Source: Chenopodium formosanum
Lineage: Eukaryota > Streptophyta > Magnoliopsida > Caryophyllales > Amaranthaceae
Reading direction: 5' to 3'
Assembly (NCBI GenBank): GCA_024500155.1
Contig: CM044859.1
Location: 42,764,003-42,828,002, forward strand
DNA length: 64,000 nucleotides
The notes beneath the pieces were generated by a model, which worked only from the letters and a program-made list of their open reading frames with translations, was not told where the DNA came from and searched no databases. Both the position numbers and the translations under genes were made by a program. Of this stretch, positions 46,211 to 57,101 are shown piece by piece (the first letter of the stretch is position 1; the number at the start of each line of letters is the position of its first letter).

Positions 46211-46627
46211 TCAACGCATAATGGCATCATATTTAAGTGATCTGGAATGATGGTCATTGAGGCTAATTTTGCTAGCCGCATCGGCAAATTGATTATCATC
46301 CCTTGGGAGATATTTAAAATCAATATGTTCAAAATGCTCGATGTGTTGCTCTAAGTGTGCTTGGTATAATATCATTGCGGAGTTCTTTATTTTCCATTTT
46401 TTCAGTATATGATTTATAATCAAACTTGAATCTCCATATACCTCTAATTTTTGCACACCTATGCTAGTTGATGCTTCTAATCCAATAATGCACGCTTCAC
46501 ATTTTGCAGTATTATTAGTAACCTCAAAGTCTAGTTTGACAGAGATTGGAGTCTGTGCTCCCTTTGGACTTATGAGTAACACTCCTACACCATATCCTTT
46601 TTTATAGGACGCATCTTTGAAGTACAT
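46211..46627 (-). pseudogene. C second RNase H (aRNH-like, Tat type)
   Basis: 138 codons reading MYFKDASYKKGYGVGVLLIS, FEVTNNTAKCEACIIGLEA, KLEVYGDSSLIINHILKKW and YLPRDDNQFADAASK. This is the extra RNase H that Tat-lineage elements carry after the normal RNase H. Compared with the family pattern (YFDGA.., NNTAEYEA.., GDS.., ADA..), the first catalytic Asp position is Lys-Asp instead of Asp-Gly, and the Glu after NNTA is Lys. Two of four catalytic positions therefore appear lost; the later Asp residues remain. Confidence 0.82.
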
Positions 46628-46707
46628 TACCCATTTGTCATTTGTGTCATGAGAATCTCTTCATCCGGAAGATGAATAGTTTCTGCATGACTTGTTTGAA
46701 TTGGATG

Positions 46708-47100
46708 TTAAGCCAGAAAGTCGGAAATTATTTTCCCCTTTATTGATTTTTCAAGATTATATTTTAGCTCAAATTCGGCCAACATTACCAACCACTTGTA
46801 TATTCTTCCTTGTATAGGTGGTTGTTCAAACAAATATTTTATCGGATTTTGTTGAGAAATCACATGAGTAGTGTGTGGTAGCATATAATGTCGTAGTTTT
46901 TTAGTTGCCCACACTAATCCTAAACTTGTTTTTCCAAGGTTCTGTATTTTGTTTCATGTTGAATGAATTTTTTGCTTATGTAATATATTGCACGCTCGAC
47001 TTTTTTTACCTCTTGTGCTAACATAGCACTTGTGGTTGTGTCTGTAACTGTGATGTATAGCCTAAGAGGTAGTTTGGGTACTGGTGGTGCTAAAATTGGT
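46708..47100 (-). pseudogene. C first RNase H
   Basis: Pieces in shifted frames: LPLRLYITVTDTTTSAMLAQ (the position of the first Asp), KKVERAIYYISKKFIQHE, then WATKKLRHYMLPHTTHVI and NPIKYLFEQPPIQGR, and WLVMLAEFELKYNLEKS to DFLA then TAA. Stops lie near 46915-46925. It sits between RT and the second RNase H, as expected for a Tat element. Confidence 0.82.
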
Positions 47101-47940
47101 GTACTTTTGAGATAATATTTGATTTTTCTTCAAAGGCCTTTTGGCATTGATCGTCCCATTCATGTTTTTCTTCTTTTTCAACTTTTTAAATACTGGCTCA
47201 CAAGTCATAGTCAATTTATTCATAAACCGACTAATGTACTGTAGTTTGCCAAGGAACCCCCTAATTTCTTTTTCTGTTTGAGGGGGAGGCATATCAACGA
47301 TTGCCTTTATTTTAGAGGGATTGATCTCAATACCACGTGTGCTTACTACGTGTCCGAGTAACTTGCCGGAAGTTACTCTGAAGGCGCATTTTTGTGGATT
47401 CAATCGCATTTTGTATTCTTTTATGTGAGTGAAAAATTTGCGTAAAGCTTTTATATGTCCTATTCTATCTTTGGACTTTACGATCATATCATCCACGTAT
47501 ACTTCTATATCTTTATGCATCATATCATGCAAGAGAGTCGTAGCCGTTCTTTGGTACGTAGCTCCTGCATTTTTTAAACCAAATGGCATGACTGTGTAGC
47601 AATATGTACCCTAAGGGGTGATAAAGCATGTCTTTTCTTTGTCTTCTTTTGCCATCAAAATTTTGTTGTAACCTGCGTATCCATCCATAAAGGATAACAT
47701 TGCATGTTCAGCCATGTTATCTACCAATATATAAATATGTGGTAGAGGAAAATCGTCTTCAGGGCTAGCCTTATTAAGGTCCCTAAAGTCGACACACATG
47801 CGAACTCGTCCATCCTTTTTAGGGACTAGGACAATGTTCGTTACCCATTCTGGATAATTACATACATGAATGAAACTTGCATCTAATTGCTTTTGTACTT
47901 CTTCTTTTATTTTCATAGCGACATCAGGTTTCATTCGTTG
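47062..47940 (-). pseudogene. C reverse transcriptase
   Basis: MKPDVAMKIKEEVQKQLDA, WVTNIVLVPKKDGRVRMCVD and DLNKASPEDDFPLPHI lead to LSFMDGYAGYNKILMAKED and KTCFITP. There a TAG replaces the conserved Trp of ITPWGTYCY. The frame continues with MPFGLKNAGATYQR and the catalytic VYVDDMIVKSKD (YVDD kept), then QKCAFRVTSGKLLGHVVS and GKLQYISRFMNKLT. The end shifts frame into the RNase H connection. The single stop in otherwise good RT is explained by one TGG-to-TAG change. Confidence 0.92.
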
Positions 47941-48959
47941 AAGTTTTTGTTTTACTTGTAGAGGTAGGGTTCAAAGGAATGGTATGTTCCACAATTTCCC
48001 TATCTATTCCAAGCATGTCCTTGTATTACCAAGCGAACACGTCTTCAAATTCTTTGAGCATCGATATGTGGGTTGATTGCTCTTCCGGATTTAAAGATAA
48101 GCCAATTTTGGCTGTTTCGGTTTCTTCAATTATAGGGTTCTTCAATTATAGTTCCTATATTGATTGTTTCACTTTCTTCAATTATAGGATTCTTTGGTTC
48201 TCGTTCATTCATTAGTTTAATCAATTTATTAATATTATCATCTTCATTAGATTGATTGTTATATCATTTAAAAGACTCAAGAGAAGGCATATACTCGGAA
48301 ATAGAGCTAATATTATTAAATTCAAAAGAGAGTACATCAAGAGAAAAATCCTTTTTGGGATCTTCGACCTTAGAACTAGAAAATAAAGATTCAACAATGG
48401 CCACAAGGCCTAAATTTTCAGCTTCCCTAGAGTCTATACTAGATTCGCCGTCCGATTCTTCAAACATCTTCCCTTCGCCTGTGACGATTTCTAGCTTATC
48501 GCCTTTGTGATTGGTCCATTTGAAAGACTTCTTCCATCCATACTCAAAGGTTTCATTAGAAGGGGTAATCAACAAGGTTGGGTCGAAAGCTTCATCTTGA
48601 ATGGCATTTTGATTAGTCATTGTAGCGACATGATTTTGCTCTAGTTTAAATAGAAAGTTGAATGCTTGTCCATCATAGCACCCTGGAGTTGGGTGTTTTG
48701 ATTCAACAATTTTAAGATCGTCATTTAAGAAGTAGCAATCGTGAAATATTTCAAATCAAGGCTTCTTGATTCCTTCCAGAACTAGTGGTTCTGGAAAGTC
48801 ATAGCAAGGGTAATCTTCTCCCTCCCTAATGAATTGTCCATTAAGGGTTTGTTGGTAAGATGAGATCAAAGTAATTATCCCCTTTTTATTGTTATCTCTA
48901 TGTGCTTTGTTTTTAGCATCGTGAGACTCTAGTTCTTCCTTGGTTGGTTTGTATCCCAA
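47941..48959 (-). pseudogene. C protease-RT linker
   Basis: The open pieces are 48959-48756 (MGYKPTKEELESHDAKNK.. YPCYDFPEPLVLEG) and 48620-48264 (an acidic stretch, AFDPTLLITPSNETFEYGWK and ESDGESSIDSREAENLGL). The first follows the protease ORF in the same frame after one TGA. This acidic, low-conservation linker between protease and RT is usual in Tat elements. No catalytic motif is present. I cannot tell whether part of it is an intron. Confidence 0.65.
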
Positions 48960-50372
48960 TCAAAAGGGGAGACTTTTCTTTGGGATAGGGAGTAAAAGAG
49001 ATTTCTTCATTCCTATTCTCAAAGGCGTCCCCGGAAAGTAACTATTCTTAAACAACATGTTGTTTATTATCTCAGTGGAGTATGGGTCAAGCTTGAATGA
49101 TTCTTCAAGGCTCTCTTCCATTTTGATTGTGTAGATTGGCTCGGCGGCAAATCCCCACATGTCCTCTTCATCATTATCATGGTTTATTTTCAAAAGTGAT
49201 TGGTCATTTATAGCTATTTTGAGTGGAGAAGCATGTATAGTCATAGAAAGTCTTTGATAGTTCAACCTAATCATTTGATGAAGTGAGGATGGTATTACAC
49301 CAAGCTCATGTATCCAAGGACGTCCAAGTAGAAGGTTAAATGTGGGTTTAATATCCATGACATGGAATTCAACCGTATTTTGAATTGGGCCTGTGGTGAA
49401 TGGTAGCTTAACAGTTCCACACACCGATCTTCTCGAGTTGTCAAAGGCCCTAATGCTTTGTGTTGTTGAATGAAAATCTTTTTCTGGATTAAGGCCTAGA
49501 TATTTTGCTATTCGTAATGGGCACACATTTACAGTCAACCCATTGTCTACTAAAGTAAGAGGGTTATTGTATCCCTTGCACCCCACAGTTAGGTATAATG
49601 CATTGTTGTGGGTAGTGTCTTTTAAAGGCAAATCATTAACAGTAAAAATGATTAATTTGTCGGATTTCTCGTTAGTAAGCAAGCTAACGAGGTCCTGAGG
49701 GGTTGTGTCTGTGCTTACAGACAAAGCCATTTGAGCGTTCATAGGAGAATTCCTATGTTCTTTAGAAGTACTTAGAAGTTCCCAAATGATAACATTCGCC
49801 TTGGATTGGTGAAGTTTTTTAACCAATGGATCTTCCACCTCAAGTGGAGGTAGTATTGGATTCTGTACTTGACCTTGAGTTTGATTTTGTATGGTCGAAA
49901 GTCCTTTTGGTGGTGCTTGGTAAACTCGCCCAGAACGTGTTAGATGATTTATCTCATTAGGGTTAGTTGTAGGACTCATGAACCAACTTTCTTCTAAAGG
50001 CTTTGAAGGTGCCTCCGTTTCAAGATGTTCCATGAGTTATGCTTGATTTCATCGTTCATCCAAGGAGAGATTTGATAAGTCTTGTGACTTCCCCAAGAAA
50101 TGATCCCAATCAAGCACTCCATTTGTCTCATTTTGTAAACAAGATAAAGGTGGGACGGCGGCATACTTAGAGACATAAAAGTTGTGAAAGTCGTTGCCCC
50201 ATAGTCCACATACTTCATTAGTTTCCCCTATGAGTATTGTATCTAGAGGTTCTCCTATAGGTGTGATATAGTCCAAAGGATTGAACATATCACTTCCCAT
50301 ATGGTCCTCATCAATATAAAACACCCCTAATGGGGATGCATTATTGTTAGGTTTAGGCGTGGGAATTCTCAC
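48960..50372 (-). pseudogene. C aspartic protease region
   Basis: Two open pieces in one frame (50372-50049 and 50033-48960) separated by two stops. The front part has SPLGVFYIDEDHMGSDMFNP. The protease has LYLTVGCKGYNNPLTLVDNG, with D-N-G in place of D-S/T-G as in many Tat elements, then FDNSRRSVCGTVKLPF and FNLLLGRPWIHELGVIPSSL. RSGRVYQAPP upstream is a typical gag-protease junction. The 357-codon piece is the longest intact coding stretch of C. Confidence 0.87.
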
Positions 50373-50402
50373 ATCGTCTACTAAATCTTGTATTTTTTTG
50401 TT

Positions 50403-51582
50403 TTAAGACGTAACAACGCTCAGTATCGTGCCCAACGCCTCTATGATAAGCACAATAAACATTACCATCCCAATTAGCAAATCCTTTTTCTGGTGGAGTG
50501 GGTGGTGTTGGCCTTGTTGGTGCAAGTAAGCCTTTTCGCTCAATTTTTCTAATAATTCTTTATAGCTTACAGGAAATGGTGTAAATTTTCTTTCTTTTGT
50601 CCATCTTTTCCGTGGATCATTACTGTTATTATATTGCGTGGAAGTCGCAAATACATCAATAGAGGATGAAGTATTATCATTCCCCTTTTTTGTAGTTATT
50701 CCTAGGTTGATGATGATAAGGTTTGTTTGCTTTTTCTTTTGCAAGATCATCTTCAATCCTATTAGCCACAGAATAGACCTTTTGAAAAGTGTCTAAACCA
50801 AGGTAACGTAGATGCTTGTTGTACTTTTCATGACAATTGTCAATGAACTTTTGAACTAACTCGAGTTCAGGTGGCCTTTAGGCAAGGTGAGCCGCCTTTT
50901 CTCGCCATCTACTATAGAAAGCAAGGAAACCTTTATCATCGCCTTGCTTAAGCATTTCAAGTTCACGTAGAGTCGATTTGAACTCCACGTTACTCTCATA
51001 TTGGGTAATGAAAGCCGAAACTACATCTTCCCATATTGTTTTGAATTTCAAATCTAACACATAGTACCACTCTCTCGCGGTTGGGTCTAGAAATAAAGGG
51101 AAAGTCAAAGCATAAAGCTTAGGATCAACTCCCTTTAATGCCATGGCGCCAGTAAAACACATTATGTGGTTTTGTGGATTATTAGTCACCTTAAATATTA
51201 GAAAGTCCGTAGCTACGAACTTTTTTTGTAAAGAAAGTCTTGAGGGAAGAGCAAACTTTTCTGCGTCGAAGTACTTGTTCCCCATGGTGGAACGAAGAAC
51301 AAGCTTCTCCAACGACTTTTATTTAACGGATAATAGTTCCATCTTTTGTTGCAAGGCTAGAGCCTCGGCATTTTTCTTTTCAGCTTTTTCAAGTTTCTTA
51401 ATTCTTCTTTCCTCGGCCTCTTGAGCCTTTTCTTCTCTCAAGCGAGCAATCTCTTCTTGGAGTTGCTCAATGGTCAACATTGTTGTTGGACTAGGACTAG
51501 TTATCGAGGGAAGGTGGTTTGAAAGGTGTGGATTACTTGATGGTAAACGTAGATACAAGCGCCCAGGAGTCTTTGTTCCCAA
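50403..51582 (-). pseudogene. C gag
   Basis: The N-terminus has a charged coiled coil (LTIEQLQEEIARLREEKAQE). After one TAA (51321-51319) the frame continues with the capsid-like LPSRLSLQKKFVATDFLIF, CFTGAMALKGVDPKLYAL, FLDPTAREWYYVLDLKF and GFLAFYSRWREKAAHLA. Then follow a TAA and KFIDNCHEKYNKHLRYLGL. A shifted frame near 50700-50400 carries FTPFPVSYKELLEKL and the zinc-finger-like CAYHRGVGHDTERCYVLK, comparable with the CKYHQGRGHTTEQC of element E. It is the structural protein of the particle. Confidence 0.87.
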
Positions 51583-52442
51583 GCTTGAAAACCGGCCCTA
51601 AAGGAAGTACGAAAGGATAAGTACATCGATACGCTTGTTTCGGAGAAAGAAAAAAAGAAAATGACGCAAGATATATTCGAACGGATAACATCACCCTTAA
51701 ACAATTCTCCAATGAAGATATTGTTTAAACAAGTCAATTTGTTTTTTGAGAAATCAAATTGACTCGTAATAGTGGGCGCGCGCATCAGAATCACTTGCGC
51801 TTGTAGGGGTCGCGCAACTCATTGAGTTGCACGCGCCACCTGCTCGTAAGATTTTTTTTAATTCGAGCGCTTTTTTTTGTCATCGTTTTTTTCCTATGTT
51901 ACCCTTCGAATACGACTCAAAATTACAAAGGGACAACTTCGTAATTGGGAACCTAGACTAAACTAAAAAAACAAAAAAGACTATCCAAACACATTGCACA
52001 TAGTCACATAATCACATAGAGCATGTCATAATCCAAGATTCACGCAGTGCCATTCTAAGGTCAAAAGGCTTGGGTGTCCAAATGTACCATATCTTAAGAA
52101 ACGACGCACAAATCAATCACTCAACATGTTGACTCATGACATCGCTCTCCCAACATTTTGTTGGTGATATGGATGGGATGATTGTTATTGATTTAAGGAT
52201 AGAAGCCTAGTGTGGGCGACCCCTAATCAATGAGCCAATCCCTAAAGGTTAAAGTGTGCTATGATTATGCATGATGCAATGTTGCTTGTTTGGTTTTTAC
52301 TTTTGTGCAAAAGGAAGATATTATGCGTTCAAGTCTCGCTCTCTAACTAGAGATTATCCAAGTTAATTCTCGTTACAACCCATAGGCAACCTAGTGTTGG
52401 AAACCTTGGACCATAACTAAGAACTAAACATGTAACCTCTAA
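51583..52442 (-). other. C leader between primer site and gag, with GC words
   Basis: No ORF of substance. The C-family words (GCGCGCATCAGAATCACTTG, GTCGCGCAACTCATTGAGTT, GCGCCACCTG) lie at 51775-51850, about 200 bases upstream of gag in minus-strand sense. Confidence 0.55.
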
Positions 52443-52461
52443 GTCCCCAGCGGAGTCGCCA
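52443..52461 (-). other. C primer binding site
   Basis: Read on the minus strand TGGCGACTCCGCTGGGGAC, one base after the LTR end CCTTACA. The same site, with two differences, is used by element E. The tRNA is not assigned. Confidence 0.8.
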
Positions 52462-53381
52462 CTGTAAGGAGGGTGATCCCATCGTAAGGGGGTCCTTCCT
52501 TAGATTCCCATGGCCATTTAAAAGCCTAGGACTTTACACTTGTTAAGGTGTAGTAGGATTTGAATTCCTGACTGTTTGGGAGACTTTGAATTAGAATTGA
52601 TTCTATCATTAGGCTTTTTTATAAGAAACAAGTAGGAGTCGCCAATGAGTTTTGGGAAAACTCATAAACCTCGTTCATGTCTTTCTTCCATGTGGAGTTC
52701 ATGGAATAATTAGCACGAATCGTAAGTTTACTTATACCCAAATTGGTCTACATAAACCAAAAATGAGTTCAGGAGCGAGCATACTAAAATAAAGTTCCCT
52801 TTAGAGGGGAATCGCTATTCTAGCCCAAGTACGGCCTCTACTAGCTCTTCCTTTTTTACAATTTCATCACCAAACAATATATGCAACGCGATACCTAAAA
52901 TTATGTTAGTTGATTTTATTTACACACATTAATTCACGTAGGAATTACATTGCAACGTCGTTATTCTTTATTTAATCAAATTTGTGAATATGACAAGAAA
53001 TAAACAATATTCGCCTTGGATTAAGTGATCAATCAACAATTAATTATCCAATTCTAATCTTATTTAACGCAAGATACTATGTGGAATTGATTAATTAAAC
53101 CTTTTAAAGTGATCAAGTAACACTAATTAATTCATTAAAGTTCTTTTGAACAAGAAAATAAAAATGATTTATCTAAGTGCTTGGGAATTTACCACTTCTC
53201 TTTGCTAGATCTCCGTTTAGAACACTTATGGACTCCTTCTTGTTGGGGAACCTTCACCGTAGTAAAAAAATATCAAAGGGGTGAGTGTTTAGGACGAGAG
53301 GGGTTAGGTAGCACAAGTTCACAAGTTTTCGCCAGAGTTTTGGGTTAATTTTCTGTTTGTTTAAGCCTTGGATTAAGCCTG

Positions 53382-53389
53382 TATTTATA
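53382..53389 (-). promoter_or_regulatory. Predicted TATA box of C 5' LTR
   Basis: TATAAATA on the minus strand, about 40 bases downstream of the GC words. In the truncated 3' LTR the same place (about 36252-36260) is mutated. Confidence 0.55.
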
Positions 53390-53494
53390 GGGAATGAGTA
53401 GATTTAGGAATTATAACATTCTGTCGCAGCAGGTGTCGCGAGCAACTGAATTTGTTGCGCGCGGACACCCAGCGCAAGTGATTGAGCTACGCTG

Positions 53495-55847
53495 TGACGA
53501 GTGGAAAACTAGGTCGTTATCTAATCTTCCCTCGGTCAAACTAATTTTATAAACACTTAACAAACCTAAATATGAGTATAGAGTCAAGTCAAGGGTCGAA
53601 CCCAAAGGAACGGCAATGTTCAAGCACTTTCAATTATGCGCCTAAGCTAGGTCAAAGACGAAGGTAAGAGAGAATACTAACAACACAAGTAACCATGGAA
53701 ATAAAACACTAGGAACAGGGATCAACAAGTAATCATGTCAATTGCAAGAACTTGAAAATATTAAGTCAATCAAAGGTTGTGAAAACTAATGATAAGAGCA
53801 ATCAATTGGAATCAAAGAGATATCTCCTAATTGTTAAGCTAGGGTTCACTATGAATAACAAACTAAGAGAATCACAATCAAAACCAATCAATAATTGCAA
53901 TTACTAAATCAATTGTTCGTGTCATTAGCAATTACAATGCAATCTAGCATAATTCTCGAGGCCTAATCGAATTACACACATGCAAACCTTCATTAATCAC
54001 TTTAATCTCAACAATCAATTAACACAATTCCCAAATTAATCACAATTAATCAATCATACAAGTTTCACCCAATTTCTAGCCAACAACTACTCTAACATCA
54101 TCATCTAATCAACAATTAACTAAAGAAATCAAGAATTCACAAAATATCAAGAACAATTACACTAAACAAGCATCAAACATCAAAATCAATTCAAACAAAC
54201 ATGAAATTGAATAAATCAATAAGGTGAGATAGAGTTAAGAATGCTCATTGATAGTAGAGAAGATCTTGAACACAATTGTCACACTTGTATCTTCAATCCC
54301 TCAATCACCATTGAAATTCTTCACTTTCTCTCTATAAAACTACTCCTAATCTAGAGAGAGAACCTCCTAATCAAAGCTATTTTTCAAAATAGAATAATAG
54401 TTGGATTCTAATTATCCCCAAAAAATGGGTATTTAAACTAAGCTAAGAAAAATAATAAAAGAAGGAAAATAAAATAAATAAACTAAGAAAAAGGAAAATG
54501 AAATAAAGAAAAGAAAATCAATTAAAAAAAAAGAAAAGGAAAATAAGAAAAAGAGAAATAAAAATAGATGAAAAAGTTGGAAATACTAAACCCCACTAAT
54601 TCCCACCCAAAACCGTCAGAGTCCTTTCTTATTCGATTTTGGTTGCAATAAAATGGGGGTTTTAATCACCTGCTCTTCGCCATCAAACACAACCAACAAT
54701 CATCATCATTAAGTCACCACCATTCATCATCATCGTCTATCCTCGAGCTTCATATCAAGACCATTCGATTTTCATTAAAAATCACGTGAGAAACTCGTGA
54801 TATGGGTTTTTTTTCACACCCAGAAGACCGTGTCCGCGGTGGTCTAGGCCGTGCCCTCTCCAGAGCCGCCGCGCCCGCGGAGAGGTCGCGCCATGTCCGC
54901 GGCTGCTTACTACCACAAATTAGCATATTTGGTGCATCGAGCCCCGCGTCCGCTCCTCTCACACCCGCGCCCTCGGGGAATGCCAATTGAATTGGGGCTT
55001 GATTGAGTTCAATTGGTGGCAGCTCAAGGTGGGCTTCGATGGTAGTGGTGCTTAATTGAGTCAGGGCTATTTTAGTGCGGTGGAGAAGGGTGGCTGGTGT
55101 GTTCAGCTAGGTGTGGCTTGCTGGTGGTGTTAATTGCGGCTGGAGCAGAGGGTAGCAGCTGTAGTTATGGCGGGCTGATTTTGGGTGATGCCGGGGCTGC
55201 TAGGAGTTATTGTAGTTGTTGGTGAATTGGGGAAATAAGGGAGGTTGCTTGAGTGGTGGAGATGGAGCAGGGGCTGCTCTGATGTGGGAGGAAGATGCGT
55301 GGTGATGGGAGTGTGTAATTGGAGTTGTTGTTGAGGTTGTTGCTTGAGTTTGTTGTTGGAGTTGAAAGGAGGCTTGGTGTGGTGAAGGATAAGAATAGTG
55401 GGGTGAAGGATATGTTGGCAGCGAAAGGGTGATGCGAGATGGGGTGAGACTTGTTGGCTTGTTATCGTTGCAACACTTAATTGATTTTGAACTTAAGACC
55501 TCGAAACATCAAGCTTGAATATCGAAACTCCGAATATGACAATTTGAATCGAGTCTTGTCCCGAGCAATCACCTACACGAACAACCGCACATGAGAGAGA
55601 AATAGAAGACAAATAAAATAAAATAAATAAAATGGAAATAAATAAAGTAAAATTAAAAGAAATAAAACTAAATCTATTAATTAAGGACTAAAATCATGAA
55701 AAACTCATAAAAACTAATCAAACTCAAAATGAGTTATTAAAATGGAAAAACAAGGAAAACTAAGAAAATTATAGGAAAATAAAGAAAGAAAATATAGAAA
55801 AAGGACCTAAATCTTATTCTTTTGAGCACCATAAATGACGCTCATCA
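53495..55847 (-). repeat. Solo LTR X- nested in C 5' LTR
   Basis: CGCTG at 53490-53494 is repeated at 55848-55852, and the C LTR reads continuously across when the insert is removed. Read on the minus strand the insert starts TGATGAGCGTCATTTATGG and ends TTCCACTCGTCA, 2353 bp, and aligns with X+ (9826-12373). It includes the G/T-rich block (about 54990-55440, plus strand) and a GC-word island at 54835-54985 (CGCGCCCGCGGAGAG, GTGCCCTCTCC). Confidence 0.9.
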
Positions 55848-56246
55848 CGCTGCTATAGGCAGCGCAACTAATTGTCTTGCGCGCGACTTTATGGCAAGAT
55901 TCGATTTTCCAATTTTCTAAATTTTTTAATCTTTCACGAGCGCAACTGCCAGTGTTGCACTTCCTTGAGATGCGCGCGTTATTTTCTATGGCATCGCTTA
56001 TTTTGACCTAGGTGCTCCTAAATCCATCATTATTGGGTTTTAAGCACGGGCTTAAGCCTAATTATGATCATATTTAACTAATTAAACTTTATTTGGCTTT
56101 GTTCCTTGGTTTGGGCTAATCTTTTGTGTTTTGTGGTTTAACAAGTTATCCATAAGCATTCTTCACTTCGATCCAACATGAAGAAGGTTTTATTTATCGT
56201 CATTGCACTTCCTATCGGGACAGGAGGCCAAAAGTAGGTGTCTACA

Positions 56247-57101
56247 GAAGGCAACTTAGAACTTGGCTAGGTGTGTCTAGAACTAATGTATGTGGAAATT
56301 TGTAAGAGGGAAAGTTTTCAAAAAGAATAGAGAGAGAATAAGTTTCTAGCTTTAGGGAGAAGAGAGATTGATGGTCGTGAATGAATAAAAACAGGGAGAT
56401 ATAACCCCTATTTATAGAGAAATAATCCAAAAACGATAGAAAATACTTCAAATTCTACACGGAATTAAACTGGCGTATGTCGCCAGGCGCCAGACATTAG
56501 CGCCAGGCGACAACCTTTGTCGTTTGGAGACAGACTCTGCCATTTAGCGCTAATTAAAAGATAAAATGCGCTTTGTATGGAATAATTTTGTTTATATGAT
56601 TAAGCACTTATTTTATTCCAAATAAAACTCTTTAAAATATAATTATCAATCCTAATACTACTAGAATTTTGAAGAACCTTCTAGATTATTTTAGAAGATT
56701 AAAATCAATCCTAATAAATTTAGGAATAATAATTAATAGACCCTCGTCTAGATCATTGGGCCGCATATAAAATTCATTTTGGGCCCATTTTAGTATTTTG
56801 GCCATAATTTCCTTATTAATCATCGGAATTGGGCTTATTATATATCGTTGGAAATCTCTTCTTGAGCCCGATCCGATTACACTATTATTGGACCCTTTTT
56901 ATGGACCAAAATAAGTTAGACTAGCTATTTTTTATAAATAGGGTACGAAAAGGAATATTTTCAAAAATAGAAAGAAGTATTTTTATTAAAAATAACCGCA
57001 TCACTAGACTTTTCACACTTTCGCTTTGTTAGATAATCAATGACGTGAAAGATATTCATGATTGGGTTTGGTTTTTGGGGAGACACATTTGGGTGTCTAT
57101 A
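56247..57101 (-). repeat. D 3' LTR, first part
   Basis: It starts (minus strand) TATAGACACCCAAATGTG after the polypurine tract, so the canonical TG is mutated to TA. It resembles the E LTR start (TGTAGACACCTAAAAATG, then TCTCCCCAAAA). It is cut at 56247 by the C 5' LTR. Its GC words differ from those of E: GTCGCCAGGCGCCAGAC and GCGCCAGGCGACA at 56472-56550. Confidence 0.8.
56409..56416 (-). promoter_or_regulatory. Predicted TATA box of D LTR
   Basis: TATAAATA on the minus strand, about 60 bases downstream of the GC words in LTR sense. Confidence 0.55.

Larger units (their letters stand above)
36215..56246 (-). mobile_element. Element C: Tat-lineage Ty3/gypsy element with antisense ORFs
   Basis: Minus-strand order: 5' LTR (56246-52463, interrupted by solo LTR X-), primer site, leader, gag, protease, RT, RNase H, a second RNase H, integrase, a long 3' region with two coding regions on the plus strand, polypurine tract, 3' LTR (36806 to about 36215, truncated). 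The double RNase H and the long 3' region with extra ORFs are hallmarks of the Tat group (Ogre/Retand-like). Without the nested solo LTR and MITE it is about 17 kb. The right flank GAAGG (56247-56251) should be the target copy; its partner is lost with the truncated 3' LTR. Confidence 0.9.
52463..56246 (-). repeat. C 5' LTR, interrupted by solo LTR X-
   Basis: Read on the minus strand it starts TGTAGACACCTACTTTTGG and ends CACCCTCCTTACA. Removing the nested solo LTR and one target copy leaves about 1426 bp. It aligns with 36215-36806 over its first part. GC words (GCGCAACTAATTGTCTTGCG; GCGCAAGTGATTGAGCT) lie at 53430-53494 and 55848-55985, on both sides of the nested insert. Confidence 0.88.
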
